Positions 1-7,158 of a stretch of 64,000 nucleotides of DNA are shown piece by piece; within the stretch, counting starts at the first letter, position 1, and the number at the start of each line of letters is the position of its first letter. A model generated the notes under the pieces. The model had not been told where the DNA came from, did not search any database, and saw only the letters and a list, made by a program, of their open reading frames with translations. Source of the DNA: an uncultured Fibrobacter sp. (GTDB taxonomy: Bacteria > Fibrobacterota > Fibrobacteria > Fibrobacterales > Fibrobacteraceae); assembly GCA_946186895.1 (NCBI GenBank), contig CAMHOW010000008.1, forward strand, positions 1 through 64,000, written 5' to 3'. A program made the translations under genes and the position numbers.

Positions 1-590
1 GCTCCGACTTCCTCGCCCGCAAGATCAACGTGTCTGACTTCGGCGTTGTGTACGGCGGTGCCCAGAAGAACATCAGCTGCGCTGGTGTGACTGTGACCAT
101 CATCCGCAAGGACCTGCTGGGCAAGGTGAACCGTACCATCCCCACCATGCTGAACTTCCAGACCCACATCGACGCGAAGAACATGTTCAACACTCCGCCG
201 GTATTTGCCGTGTACGTGATGAACCGCACCCTCAAGTGGCTCAAGGAATTCGGTGGCGTGGACGCTATCGAAAAGGTGAACCGCTCCAAGGCCGCTCTCC
301 TCTACAGCGCCCTCGACAACTCCAAGGTGTTCGTCGGTACCGCTGCCAAGGAAGACCGTTCCATCATGAACGTGCCCTTCGTGTTCAACAAGGATGTGGT
401 TGCCGCTGACAAGGCTGACGACCTGGCCAAGGAATTCCTGGAATTCGCAAAGGCTCGCGGTCTGCAGCAGCTCAAGGGTCACCGCTCTGTGGGTGGTTTC
501 CGCGCTTCCATCTACAACGCCATGCCGGTGGAAGGCGTGCAGGCCCTCGTCGACTGCCTCGGCGACTTCGAGAAGAAAGTTCTTGGCTAA
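1..590 (+). CDS. serC: Phosphoserine aminotransferase, C-terminal part (5' end outside window)
   Basis: This is the C-terminal part of a PLP-dependent class V aminotransferase. SerC converts 3-phosphohydroxypyruvate and glutamate to O-phosphoserine and 2-oxoglutarate (serine biosynthesis; also used in the vitamin B6 route in some bacteria). The frame is open from base 3 with no start, so the gene is cut by the window edge. The motif YGGAQKN contains the lysine that forms the Schiff base with PLP, and the ending GHRSVGGFRASIYNAMP is the typical SerC C-terminal signature. It is cytoplasmic. A terminator-like hairpin lies about 100 bases downstream. I am confident of the family; the missing N-terminus prevents a length check. 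Confidence 0.93.
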   Translation, partial: SDFLARKINVSDFGVVYGGAQKNISCAGVTVTIIRKDLLGKVNRTIPTMLNFQTHIDAKNMFNTPPVFAVYVMNRTLKWLKEFGGVDAIEKVNRSKAALLYSALDNSKVFVGTAAKEDRSIMNVPFVFNKDVVAADKADDLAKEFLEFAKARGLQQLKGHRSVGGFRASIYNAMPVEGVQALVDCLGDFEKKVLG

Positions 591-647
591 AGCCAAGAAC
601 TTGGACTTGAGCGACAGCGAAAGTTCAATGTTCAAGGGGTAATACGA

Positions 648-672
648 CTAGGGAAGGCTTCGCCCTCCCTAA
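648..672. repeat. REP-like palindrome AGGGAAGGCTTCGCCCTCCCT
   Basis: This short palindrome (TAGGGAAGGC/GCCCTCCCTA) is followed by AAGACCTACC. The same sequence with small changes recurs at 19353-19380, 19472-19499 and 58414-58436, so it is an interspersed element and not a feature of serC alone. Confidence 0.75.
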
Positions 673-690
673 GACCTACCTTACACTGCA

Positions 691-725
691 ATAAACCGCC
701 TAGCTTTGCTGGCGGTTTATTTTGT
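691..725 (+). terminator. Rho-independent terminator-like hairpin after serC
   Basis: The stem is ATAAACCGCC/GGCGGTTTAT with a 10-base loop, followed by TTTTG. It lies downstream of serC in the right orientation. The flanks (CACTGCAATA before, TTATTTTGTGAGCA after) are shared with other copies of the composite repeat, so it may be part of a mobile cassette as well as a terminator. Confidence 0.7.
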
Positions 726-833
726 GAGCATACGCTTTCAGCGTATGCGAATAAAACCCTCCAATATAAAACAACCCGCTTTGCTGTTTGCAAGCGGGTT
801 ATTTTCGTGGGCATACGCCAAAGGCGTATGCGG
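726..833 (+). repeat. Second hairpin cassette with GCATACG palindromes
   Basis: The region has three stem-loops. Around 729-748 is GCATACGCT..AGCGTATGC. At 773-800 is AACCCGCTT..AAGCGGGTT followed by ATTTTCG (terminator-like, plus orientation). At 811-831 is GCATACGCC aaa GGCGTATGC. The arrangement hairpin + TTATTTTCGTGGGCA + palindrome is repeated near 19.4-19.57 kb. No ORF is supported here. Confidence 0.65.
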
Positions 834-839
834 ATAAAA

Positions 840-1178
840 TTAAGCTTCAGCGTCAGTCTTCTTGCTGAACTTGTTCACCACGTCAGGAACAATGTCCATG
901 ACCTTACTAACAAGTGAACTGTCCTTGGAAATCGGCATCACGCGAACGTCATCGCCCTTGATGACCAGGAACGCCACCGGTTCTACAGAGGCGCCACCAC
1001 CAGAAGCAGAAGTGTCCCCCTTGCCCTGGTGACCACCAAAGCCGAAGCCGACGGATACGCGGCTCACGGGAACCACAGTAGATTCACCCGCCTGGATAGG
1101 TTTGCCGATGACTGTTTCCGCCTGGGTAATAAAGCGGAGCTTTTCCAAAAGAGTTTCTGCAAGTTTTTCAATAGCCAT
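840..1178 (-). CDS. GerW/YtfJ-family protein
   Basis: This is a 112-residue protein of the spore YtfJ/GerW family. The order is an amphipathic N-terminal helix (MAIEKLAETLLEKLRF), then a GKPIQAGESTVVPVSRVSVGFGFGG core, a Gly/Ser-rich loop, and a second beta stretch VAFLVIKGDDVRVMPI. In Bacillus the family is needed for germination, but it is widespread in non-sporulating bacteria where its role is unknown. No signal peptide or membrane segment is visible, so it is probably cytoplasmic. The ATG start has AGGAT just upstream. The gene stands alone between the serC terminator region and a repeat element. Confidence 0.82.
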   Translation of the reverse strand: MAIEKLAETLLEKLRFITQAETVIGKPIQAGESTVVPVSRVSVGFGFGGHQGKGDTSASGGGASVEPVAFLVIKGDDVRVMPISKDSSLVSKVMDIVPDVVNKFSKKTDAEA

Positions 1179-1192
1179 ATCCTGAATATAGT

Positions 1193-1290
1193 AATTAGGA
1201 ATTCGGAATTCGGAATTCAGAGTTAAAATAATCGCGGCGAAGCCGCCAAACTAAACAATTCCTAATTCATAATTCCGAAATCCGAACTAA
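1193..1290. repeat. AATTCGGAATTC-rich intergenic inverted-repeat element, copy 1
   Basis: This element of about 95 bp has a GC-rich centre (CGCGGCGAAGCCGCCAAA) flanked by AATTCGGAATTC-type arms on both sides. Its reverse complement aligns along its whole length with 51319-51415 (TTTGGCGGCTACGCCGCGATTATTC core). It lies between the stop of the lipoprotein gene and the start of the GerW-like gene. Confidence 0.75.
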
Positions 1291-2099
1291 TATCTAGCCT
1301 CGAAGACGCGGTCACTGGCCACAAGGAACTTTTGATTCAGGTCCGGCCAGTCCATATAGCCCCAGACCACCACCACGCGACCACCGGCCAGTTGGGTTGC
1401 CATCCCTCGGGCCTCGTCACCGGCCTTAAAGTAGTAGACGTCGTCATCTACCTCAATATTCCGCGGAAACGTTCGTTTCAACTGGGCCACCCATTCCTGA
1501 TAGCGGGATTCTTCTACCAAGTCCCAACTACGGGCCACATTCCAAGCCAGGTTGTCATCGGCATAGCTCTGCTCCAGGACCGGGAAGAACGACTTGACGC
1601 CCAAGAAGTTCTTAGTCTGAACCGTAGTACGACCCGTTTCACGATGCTCAAAGGGCAAACTTAGGAACTCCTGCGGGAACCCGATCCGCACGCCGGGCAC
1701 CGAGCGCACAAAGTTTTCCAAGGTACGGCGTTCATAACGTCTAAAGCTGTCGTGCCGAAATACGAAAATCCGGTAATCCGCACGGATACTCTGTTCCAGA
1801 TACTTCCCGCGGAGGATAGAATGGGCCCCCTGGAACCGTCCGCTGTTGGTGTAGTAATCCAACGCATAAACATCGCCCTTGAATTCCAGAACAGAAACAT
1901 TCAGCGTGTCACCCCAATGGCTGGCATAACGCAAGTCCACCTCTCGCACAAAGCCGTTCGCCTTGGTCGTCGTAGAATCCACGGAGACCCTCATAGGGCG
2001 GCGACCTTCGAACCGGAGCTTAGAGTAATCCACCTTGACATGTTCTTCGGAACAGCCCCATAATACAAACAACGCTATTGCGAGAAAAAGACGGATCAT
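1287..2099 (-). CDS. Predicted lipoprotein of unknown function
   Basis: This 270-residue protein has a lipoprotein signal peptide (MIRLFLAIALFVLWGC), with Cys16 as the likely lipidated residue. The rest is a soluble, aromatic- and charge-rich domain (YASHWGDTLNVSVLEFKG, then VWGYMDWPDLNQKFLVASD near the end). I do not recognise a family with confidence. The start codon overlaps the stop of the upstream Fe-S-like gene as ATGA, so the two are translationally coupled. Together with psd and the 3816-4682 lipoprotein gene they form a minus-strand run of closely spaced genes, suggesting one transcript. Confidence 0.7.
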   Translation of the reverse strand: MIRLFLAIALFVLWGCSEEHVKVDYSKLRFEGRRPMRVSVDSTTTKANGFVREVDLRYASHWGDTLNVSVLEFKGDVYALDYYTNSGRFQGAHSILRGKYLEQSIRADYRIFVFRHDSFRRYERRTLENFVRSVPGVRIGFPQEFLSLPFEHRETGRTTVQTKNFLGVKSFFPVLEQSYADDNLAWNVARSWDLVEESRYQEWVAQLKRTFPRNIEVDDDVYYFKAGDEARGMATQLAGGRVVVVWGYMDWPDLNQKFLVASDRVFEARY

Positions 2100-2929
2100 G
2101 ATTCTTTCACCCCATAATCACAGAACTCGTAAATCGGACAATTGGCACAACCTGCCTGGCATTCCCGACACATAAAGGACTTCTCCCACTCTTCCAAATA
2201 GAACTGCAACGAATGGGCCACCGCATAGGGATTCTCGGGATACAGAGCCACACAAAACTCATTCATCATCTTCTGCTTCTGCTCTGGCGAGAGGTCTGCA
2301 AAACCGCCCTCTCGGGCAGGTCCTATAATAGAAAGGAACCGCCTCGCCCCCATAGTCAGGGGCAGGTCTGGCCAGCGAAAGCGCTTAAGCCCACGGCCCG
2401 CGACATACCCAAGCCCCGCAGGCAACTTACCGCACAGCCGGTAGATGGCGGCACAGGCCTTGGGCCGTGCACCACGCTTACCCATAAAATAAATCTCGCC
2501 CAGATCTCGCCACATTTCTTCGGGAGTAGAGCCATTCACCCAAGACTTCAAGTCACCATGCCTACGCACAAAAAATCCCACACTCCAAAAGATGCCCGCC
2601 ACATTTTTGAACAAAGACCAGTCCCGGTTTCCAAGGGCGGACTCCACAACAGCCTCAATATCGCCACCCTTGGGCACGGGCAAAGTCCAGAGCTTGTCTC
2701 CGGGGAACTTGCGACAAAGCGCCACAAGCAGTGCGGCAATTTCGTCCATGCGCAGATCCTGGTACAAGGCGGTTCCCAGAAGCGTCCAGGCAATCTTGCT
2801 GTTGTCATCGGCAAACTCGCCCGTCACTTGCAAAACGGGATCATCCAAGTTCGAAAAGCGTTCCACAAACAAACGGAGAGCCCGCCCAAGGACAGGCTCG
2901 TCTTGCAGGAATCGCTTCGAAGAAACCAT
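2096..2929 (-). CDS. Uncharacterised protein with an endonuclease-III-like Fe-S cysteine motif
   Basis: The C-terminus carries CRECQAGCANCPIYEFC, which reads C-X6-C-X2-C-X5-C. That is the spacing of the [4Fe-4S] loop in endonuclease III/MutY (HhH-GPD) enzymes; an extra Cys lies inside the first gap. The N-terminal half is helical (SKIAWTLLGTALYQDLRMDEIAALL), also as in HhH-GPD proteins. The segment that could match the catalytic Asp helix (LPLTMGARRFLSIIG) has no Asp, so glycosylase activity is doubtful. I chose ATG at 2929 because AGGTG lies about nine bases upstream; the track uses GTG three codons earlier. It is coupled to the downstream lipoprotein gene by ATGA. The family assignment is inference. 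Confidence 0.6.
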   Translation of the reverse strand: MVSSKRFLQDEPVLGRALRLFVERFSNLDDPVLQVTGEFADDNSKIAWTLLGTALYQDLRMDEIAALLVALCRKFPGDKLWTLPVPKGGDIEAVVESALGNRDWSLFKNVAGIFWSVGFFVRRHGDLKSWVNGSTPEEMWRDLGEIYFMGKRGARPKACAAIYRLCGKLPAGLGYVAGRGLKRFRWPDLPLTMGARRFLSIIGPAREGGFADLSPEQKQKMMNEFCVALYPENPYAVAHSLQFYLEEWEKSFMCRECQAGCANCPIYEFCDYGVKES

Positions 2930-2952
2930 GGGCGTCACCTACGATTCAGGCC

Positions 2953-3804
2953 TTACAGGGCTTCGCCCACCTTGACAGCGGAACCCAAGCGCGACTTGAA
3001 CAAATCCGGATGACGTTCGCGAATCTTCTTGTCTACCACGAGAATCACGGTGCTGCCCATCTCAAAACGGCCAAGTTCACCGCCCTTCTCCACGCGAATT
3101 TCCTGTGCGGGTTTCCAGTCGTAGCGCTTGCAGTCCCTAGGGAGCTTGCCTGCGTTCACCAGCAGTTCATCCGTATAAGCAACACCGATGCGGCCCACGT
3201 TCGTAGCCCCAACCTTAACAACAAGCATCTCGGAACCATCTTCCAGGCGGATATGGCTAGTAAGGCGTTCGTTGATGCAGAACAGCCCCTCTACACGTTC
3301 GACACTGCCCACATTCACCGGCCACAGCGTTCCCGGGCAGTAGCTTGCCCCGACTACCATTCCAGAAACAGGGCTATGAATCCGATGGTAATTGAAAGGC
3401 GCCAGATAGATTGTGGCAAAGGCGCCACCATCGAAGCGGGCCGCCATCTCATCATCGCGAAGCAAATCCTTCAAGGTGTAAGTCTTACCCTTAGCCTGGA
3501 TCAGTTCCTGCTTCTCATCAAAAGTGGCCGTCTGTGAAAGCACTCCGTCTACAGGGGAAACAACCTCGCTCTCCGCAATGGGACGCATTCCCGGTTTTAG
3601 GCGACGGATAAAAAGTTCACCGATATTGGCGTAATGGTCAATGGGGAATTCCGATTCCTCCATATTCAGCTTGTAATAGCGGGCAAAAGCGTTACGAGCC
3701 ACCTTGGAAATCAAGGGCAACTTGAGACGCGTCAAGACTCCGAAGGCACGGCTTGCGGCATTCTTCGGCAAAAGCTTCATGAAAATGTAGAAGGGTGTGT
3801 TCAT
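2953..3804 (-). CDS. psd: Phosphatidylserine decarboxylase proenzyme
   Basis: Psd makes phosphatidylethanolamine from phosphatidylserine at the inner membrane. The 283-residue protein shows the family marks SPVDG near residue 100, the FNYHRIHSPVSG segment (catalytic His), and GST in FEMGSTVILVVDK near the C-terminus. Self-cleavage before that Ser gives the alpha subunit with its pyruvoyl group. The usual LGST is MGST here, which should not matter. The length fits bacterial Psd. The gene lies 11 bases after the lipoprotein gene at 3816-4682 and 23 bases before the Fe-S-like gene. No phosphatidylserine synthase is in the window. Confidence 0.93.
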   Translation of the reverse strand: MNTPFYIFMKLLPKNAASRAFGVLTRLKLPLISKVARNAFARYYKLNMEESEFPIDHYANIGELFIRRLKPGMRPIAESEVVSPVDGVLSQTATFDEKQELIQAKGKTYTLKDLLRDDEMAARFDGGAFATIYLAPFNYHRIHSPVSGMVVGASYCPGTLWPVNVGSVERVEGLFCINERLTSHIRLEDGSEMLVVKVGATNVGRIGVAYTDELLVNAGKLPRDCKRYDWKPAQEIRVEKGGELGRFEMGSTVILVVDKKIRERHPDLFKSRLGSAVKVGEAL

Positions 3805-3815
3805 AGTCTAGGGGG

Positions 3816-4682
3816 TTAGTGGTTTTCAATCTTCTTCAGGTCGGTACTGAACATTTTCCAGAGACGAGGAGCGAAGGGTACAGCCCATTCCTTTTCGGGA
3901 GCCACACGACTTGTAGTCTCGGCAGTAAACTCCGAATACACGAGGAACACAAGTTCGCCATAACGGGCATCCCAAAGGCTCCAAAGGATTTTCCAGGTAT
4001 AGCCTCCGCTACTCCCTAGGTCCGGGTCCATATACACATCCAGACGCACCGGCATGGAAACATAGCGCAGCTCATAACGGCTAGCCAGCTCATTCAGCAG
4101 GTTCCGAAACTTATCGGGCAGCTGCCGGGAGAATTTTTGTTCCACCCCGTCACGTTCTTGCCAAGGCGTAAAATCTTCCAGTTTTTTGCCGTCGGCAAAT
4201 TCCGAGCGCAACAGTTGTGCCGAAAGGCTATCCATGTAAAGGGAGTCCGATTCCGGCAGGCGCATACCGGGCAAAAGCAGTTCACGCCGCATCTTGGGGA
4301 ATGCCGCCACAAAAAGAGAATCTTCTACATGGGCCAGGTCAAAGTCCAGGGCGTCCGCGCTGTAACTGTGGCACATACGGCAAGTTTCCGGACGCCCCGC
4401 CGAAACCTTCAGGGTTGGGAGCACCCCCACCACAGCAGAAGAATCCAGACGTCCGTACGCCAATTCATTCCATTCTCGGTAGAACTTCTCACCCGATATC
4501 TTCAGCTTGATTTCACCACGGGCGCCGCATTCCGTGCAGGGGGCATCTCCCATGCCGGAATCCCCAGCAGAGCCACCCTCACCACCGTTTTCTGAACCGG
4601 CGCAAGCCAAAAGGGTCAGCGGGATTGCAAAGCCCACCAACATCACGCATTTCAAAAAATACTTTTTAACAAGAAAACCCAT
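3816..4682 (-). CDS. Predicted lipoprotein with CXXC and CXXCH motifs
   Basis: This is a 288-residue lipoprotein. I place the start at 4682 (MGFLVKKYFLKC...LLAC) because the longer ORF would begin inside the hairpin terminator of the neighbouring gene. After the lipobox comes a Gly/Ser-rich stretch, then CTEC, then CRMCH around residue 100. The last reads as a CXXCH heme-c attachment motif but could also be a metal or disulfide site. The remainder is an unrecognised soluble domain rich in Leu/Arg/Tyr. It is the first gene of the run with psd. Confidence 0.68.
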   Translation of the reverse strand: MGFLVKKYFLKCVMLVGFAIPLTLLACAGSENGGEGGSAGDSGMGDAPCTECGARGEIKLKISGEKFYREWNELAYGRLDSSAVVGVLPTLKVSAGRPETCRMCHSYSADALDFDLAHVEDSLFVAAFPKMRRELLLPGMRLPESDSLYMDSLSAQLLRSEFADGKKLEDFTPWQERDGVEQKFSRQLPDKFRNLLNELASRYELRYVSMPVRLDVYMDPDLGSSGGYTWKILWSLWDARYGELVFLVYSEFTAETTSRVAPEKEWAVPFAPRLWKMFSTDLKKIENH

Positions 4683-4693
4683 TACCCATAAAT

Positions 4694-4724
4694 ATAAAAA
4701 AGGCCCGGGCACAGCCCAGGCCTA
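4694..4724 (-). terminator. Rho-independent terminator for the 4746-6140 lipoprotein gene
   Basis: Read on the minus strand, GGCCTGGGC TGT GCCCGGGCC is followed by TTTTTTATA. This is a strong GC stem with a T run just after the stop of the upstream minus-strand gene. Confidence 0.85.
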
Positions 4725-4745
4725 AATTCACTTATCAAGCAACCA

Positions 4746-6140
4746 TTACGGTTCTTCTTCGTCGTCTTCAGAAGAAGTCGGAACGACGTCTTCTGAAGAT
4801 GTCGGAACAACGGCAACGGAGGAAGAAGAAGCTGGCTTAGAACCAATGGTAAACTTTGCAGCCGTAGCCTTGGTCACATCAGCTTCCACAGCGCTACCCG
4901 AAGTTCCGGTCACGTAGGGGAGCAAGATGAAGGAGATTTCCTTTGCTGTCGTGGGAACGTAGATGTCGTAGTCAGTTTCGATGGTGGTCTTCGTTGCAGT
5001 TGCAGCGATGCGTTCAATATACTCGTAGTCGGCCATCAGGTCGGTCTTGTAATAGAGCCTATAACCGGCGATATTACCCTTGGGGGCAGTCCAAGACAGA
5101 TCCACTTCGTCGCTATAGCTTCCGGCAACAGCCTTGAAGTTGGTAACATTGTCCGGAGCCTTGACGCCACCGTTGGAACCCACCGTAAAGGAAAGAGAGG
5201 AGACATTGAGCTTTGCACCATCGGTAGAGTAGACCGTTCCAGAAACAGTGTAGGTAGAACCCTTTTCCCACTTGCCGCTAACGGGCTTGACGGTAACAGT
5301 CTTCTTGTCCACGGTGGCGTTCACCAGCACGGAACTACCAAGGCTCTTGGAAACGACCCATGTTGCCTTGGAGGAATCGGCCAGTTCGGTAGAGAAGGTA
5401 AACGTGAGGCTTGTGGCGGTGTCAATCTTGTCCAGGTTGTTGGACACGGCCTGCAGCTGGGCGGCAACCTTAGACATCGTCATGATGTCCACATTGACTA
5501 CATCACCAGCTCTGTAGCTTGCGCCACCAACAGTTTCATCGCCAACGAGAGCGTAGTTCTTCTTGTCAAATTCCTTCTGGCCCACAGAAATGTTGATAAC
5601 GGTGCCTTCCGGAAGATCCTTGAAGGTGTACTCTCCATTCTTGTCGGTCTTGGTAGAAAGTTCCGAAGGAACGAAATTAGCGGGGAGCGATGCGTAGACA
5701 ATCACTTCGGAGGCAGCGTTCTTGTTACCCTTGTCATCGGTATAGAGAACAGTGCCCTTGGCGGTCACACCAATCTTGTACATGGCGACGGTAGCAATAG
5801 CGTCACCTACGCGAGCCACGTTACCCTGGCCCTGCTCGTCCAAAGTCACCTTAGTGAGGACAGTAGCATAGCCTTCCTTAGAAACCTGGAAAGCGTGGTC
5901 ACCGATGACCTGCTTCTTCCACACAGAAAGACCGAACTCGTTGGTCTTTACTGTTTCATCGTCCACGATGGAGTACACTTCTGCTTCTTCAATAGCAGAA
6001 CCATCGTGGTTGTCCATCACCTTGAGGGTAATGGTAGCCTTGTCCTTGGCTTCGTCATTGACGTTGACGACTTCGTCAGCACCGCAAGCAACCAGGAAAG
6101 TTCCGGCTGCGAGCAGGGCGAAAGCGGATTTCAAATTCAT
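4746..6140 (-). CDS. Large lipoprotein with carboxypeptidase-regulatory-like and fibronectin-III-like domains
   Basis: This 464-residue lipoprotein (MNLKSAFALLAAGTFLVAC, lipidated at Cys19) has several beta-sandwich modules. These are TITLKVMDNHDGSAIEEAEV (residues about 35-110) and GTVLYTDDKGNKNAASEVIV with GEYTFKDLPEGTVINISVG (about 125-215), both like CarboxypepD_reg/Cna-B modules. An Ig-like module follows (about 230-325), then a fibronectin-III-like module (APDNVTNFKAVAGSYSDEVDLSWTAPKGNIAGYRLYY, about 330-425). The acidic, Ser-rich C-terminus repeats PTSSED. It probably sits on the cell surface or in the periplasm. AGGAG precedes the ATG, and it has its own terminator. Function unknown. 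Confidence 0.78.
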   Translation of the reverse strand: MNLKSAFALLAAGTFLVACGADEVVNVNDEAKDKATITLKVMDNHDGSAIEEAEVYSIVDDETVKTNEFGLSVWKKQVIGDHAFQVSKEGYATVLTKVTLDEQGQGNVARVGDAIATVAMYKIGVTAKGTVLYTDDKGNKNAASEVIVYASLPANFVPSELSTKTDKNGEYTFKDLPEGTVINISVGQKEFDKKNYALVGDETVGGASYRAGDVVNVDIMTMSKVAAQLQAVSNNLDKIDTATSLTFTFSTELADSSKATWVVSKSLGSSVLVNATVDKKTVTVKPVSGKWEKGSTYTVSGTVYSTDGAKLNVSSLSFTVGSNGGVKAPDNVTNFKAVAGSYSDEVDLSWTAPKGNIAGYRLYYKTDLMADYEYIERIAATATKTTIETDYDIYVPTTAKEISFILLPYVTGTSGSAVEADVTKATAAKFTIGSKPASSSSVAVVPTSSEDVVPTSSEDDEEEP

Positions 6141-6297
6141 AGAGAACTCCTTTGGTTTTTAGCTGCCTTAAAAATAATAAAAAAAGCGCATAACATACCA
6201 AAACTCAACATATTTTTTACTGACAAAAGAAATAAATACAATTAGGGAACATTTGGAGAACGATTTTTAAGAAATTTTGACTTGAGTAATTTTTTAT

Positions 6298-7134
6298 TTA
6301 CACAAAAGGCAGGATCTTAGCAGATAGAAATTCTCGATGAACCTGCTTATCCCCGTATTTATCCTCGGCCCCAATTTTCAACTCTTCGTCCGTATAGCCA
6401 CTGCTAATTTGCTGTAAAACAACCTTATTGGCGACATCGTCATAGTTGAAATGAACACGGAACGTGCGGTAGGCAAGCACACCGGTTTTTGCAATTTCAT
6501 CGATGGTCAGGCGGCGGCGCGAGCTGTCAAAAACATCTTTGGAGAAATTCCCATGGGAAAGCTGCACACGGGCAAAACTTTCCAAATCAAAGTCACTGTG
6601 TTCCGCAATCCAGCGGGACTGGGCTGCAAATGTTTCGGACATTTCGACAGTCCACAAGTCGCCCTCCTGCTCTTCTACCCAGCCAGCCCTTGCGTCGGGG
6701 AAAGCATCTGCCATAGGGATATACGGCTTGATATCCAGCACAGGCGTTCCGTTCAAAAGGTCGGCCTCATCTACATATAAAGTAAGGCCTTCGACTTTCA
6801 ACAGGCGCACGCAACTAAGCCCAATGGGGTTCGGACGGTAAGGACTCCGACTTGCAAAAGTGCCCACACGGTCCTTGCCCTTGGGCGGTACCGGCGGACG
6901 GGTCGTAGGGCGCCAACCGTCGTTTTCGTGGAATTGGAATATGACCCAGATACGATCAAAGCCTTCCAGGTCTCGGAGCGCCATCTCGAAGTTCTGCCCC
7001 GCATTCAGTTCAATACGGCCCGGATGCCCAGCAAACAGCCTCCCTTGCCGGGGCGCGTCGTACTTGTACACGGCATCGCCGTAGAATGTGCCGATTGGGG
7101 TCACCTGCATACCGGGAAATATAGAATTTAGCAT
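6298..7134 (-). CDS. trmO: tRNA (adenine(37)-N6)-methyltransferase-like protein
   Basis: This TrmO/YaeB (formerly UPF0066) family protein, 278 residues, is likely to methylate t6A37 in ACY-decoding tRNA-Thr using SAM. Family marks in the N-terminal beta-barrel are QVTPIGTFYGD, the DRIWVIFQFHEN segment, and ASRSPYRPNPIGLSCVRL, the most conserved block. LNGTPVLDIKPYIPMAD follows, then a C-terminal extension (residues about 165-278) as in the longer bacterial forms. The start could be Met1 (7134) or Met9 (7110); neither has a clear ribosome site. It is divergent from prfA, with 24 bases between starts. Confidence 0.88.
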   Translation of the reverse strand: MLNSIFPGMQVTPIGTFYGDAVYKYDAPRQGRLFAGHPGRIELNAGQNFEMALRDLEGFDRIWVIFQFHENDGWRPTTRPPVPPKGKDRVGTFASRSPYRPNPIGLSCVRLLKVEGLTLYVDEADLLNGTPVLDIKPYIPMADAFPDARAGWVEEQEGDLWTVEMSETFAAQSRWIAEHSDFDLESFARVQLSHGNFSKDVFDSSRRRLTIDEIAKTGVLAYRTFRVHFNYDDVANKVVLQQISSGYTDEELKIGAEDKYGDKQVHREFLSAKILPFV

Positions 7135-7158
7135 CTCGTTTTTCTACATTTGACCCCG

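Noticed and set aside
632-814. 60-aa minus-strand ORF in the serC downstream region
   Set aside because: It is made entirely of hairpin repeats; no ribosome site or family.
6141-6297. Possible small gene or RNA in the gap before the large lipoprotein
   Set aside because: AT-rich promoter-like sequence only; no ORF or stable hairpin seen.
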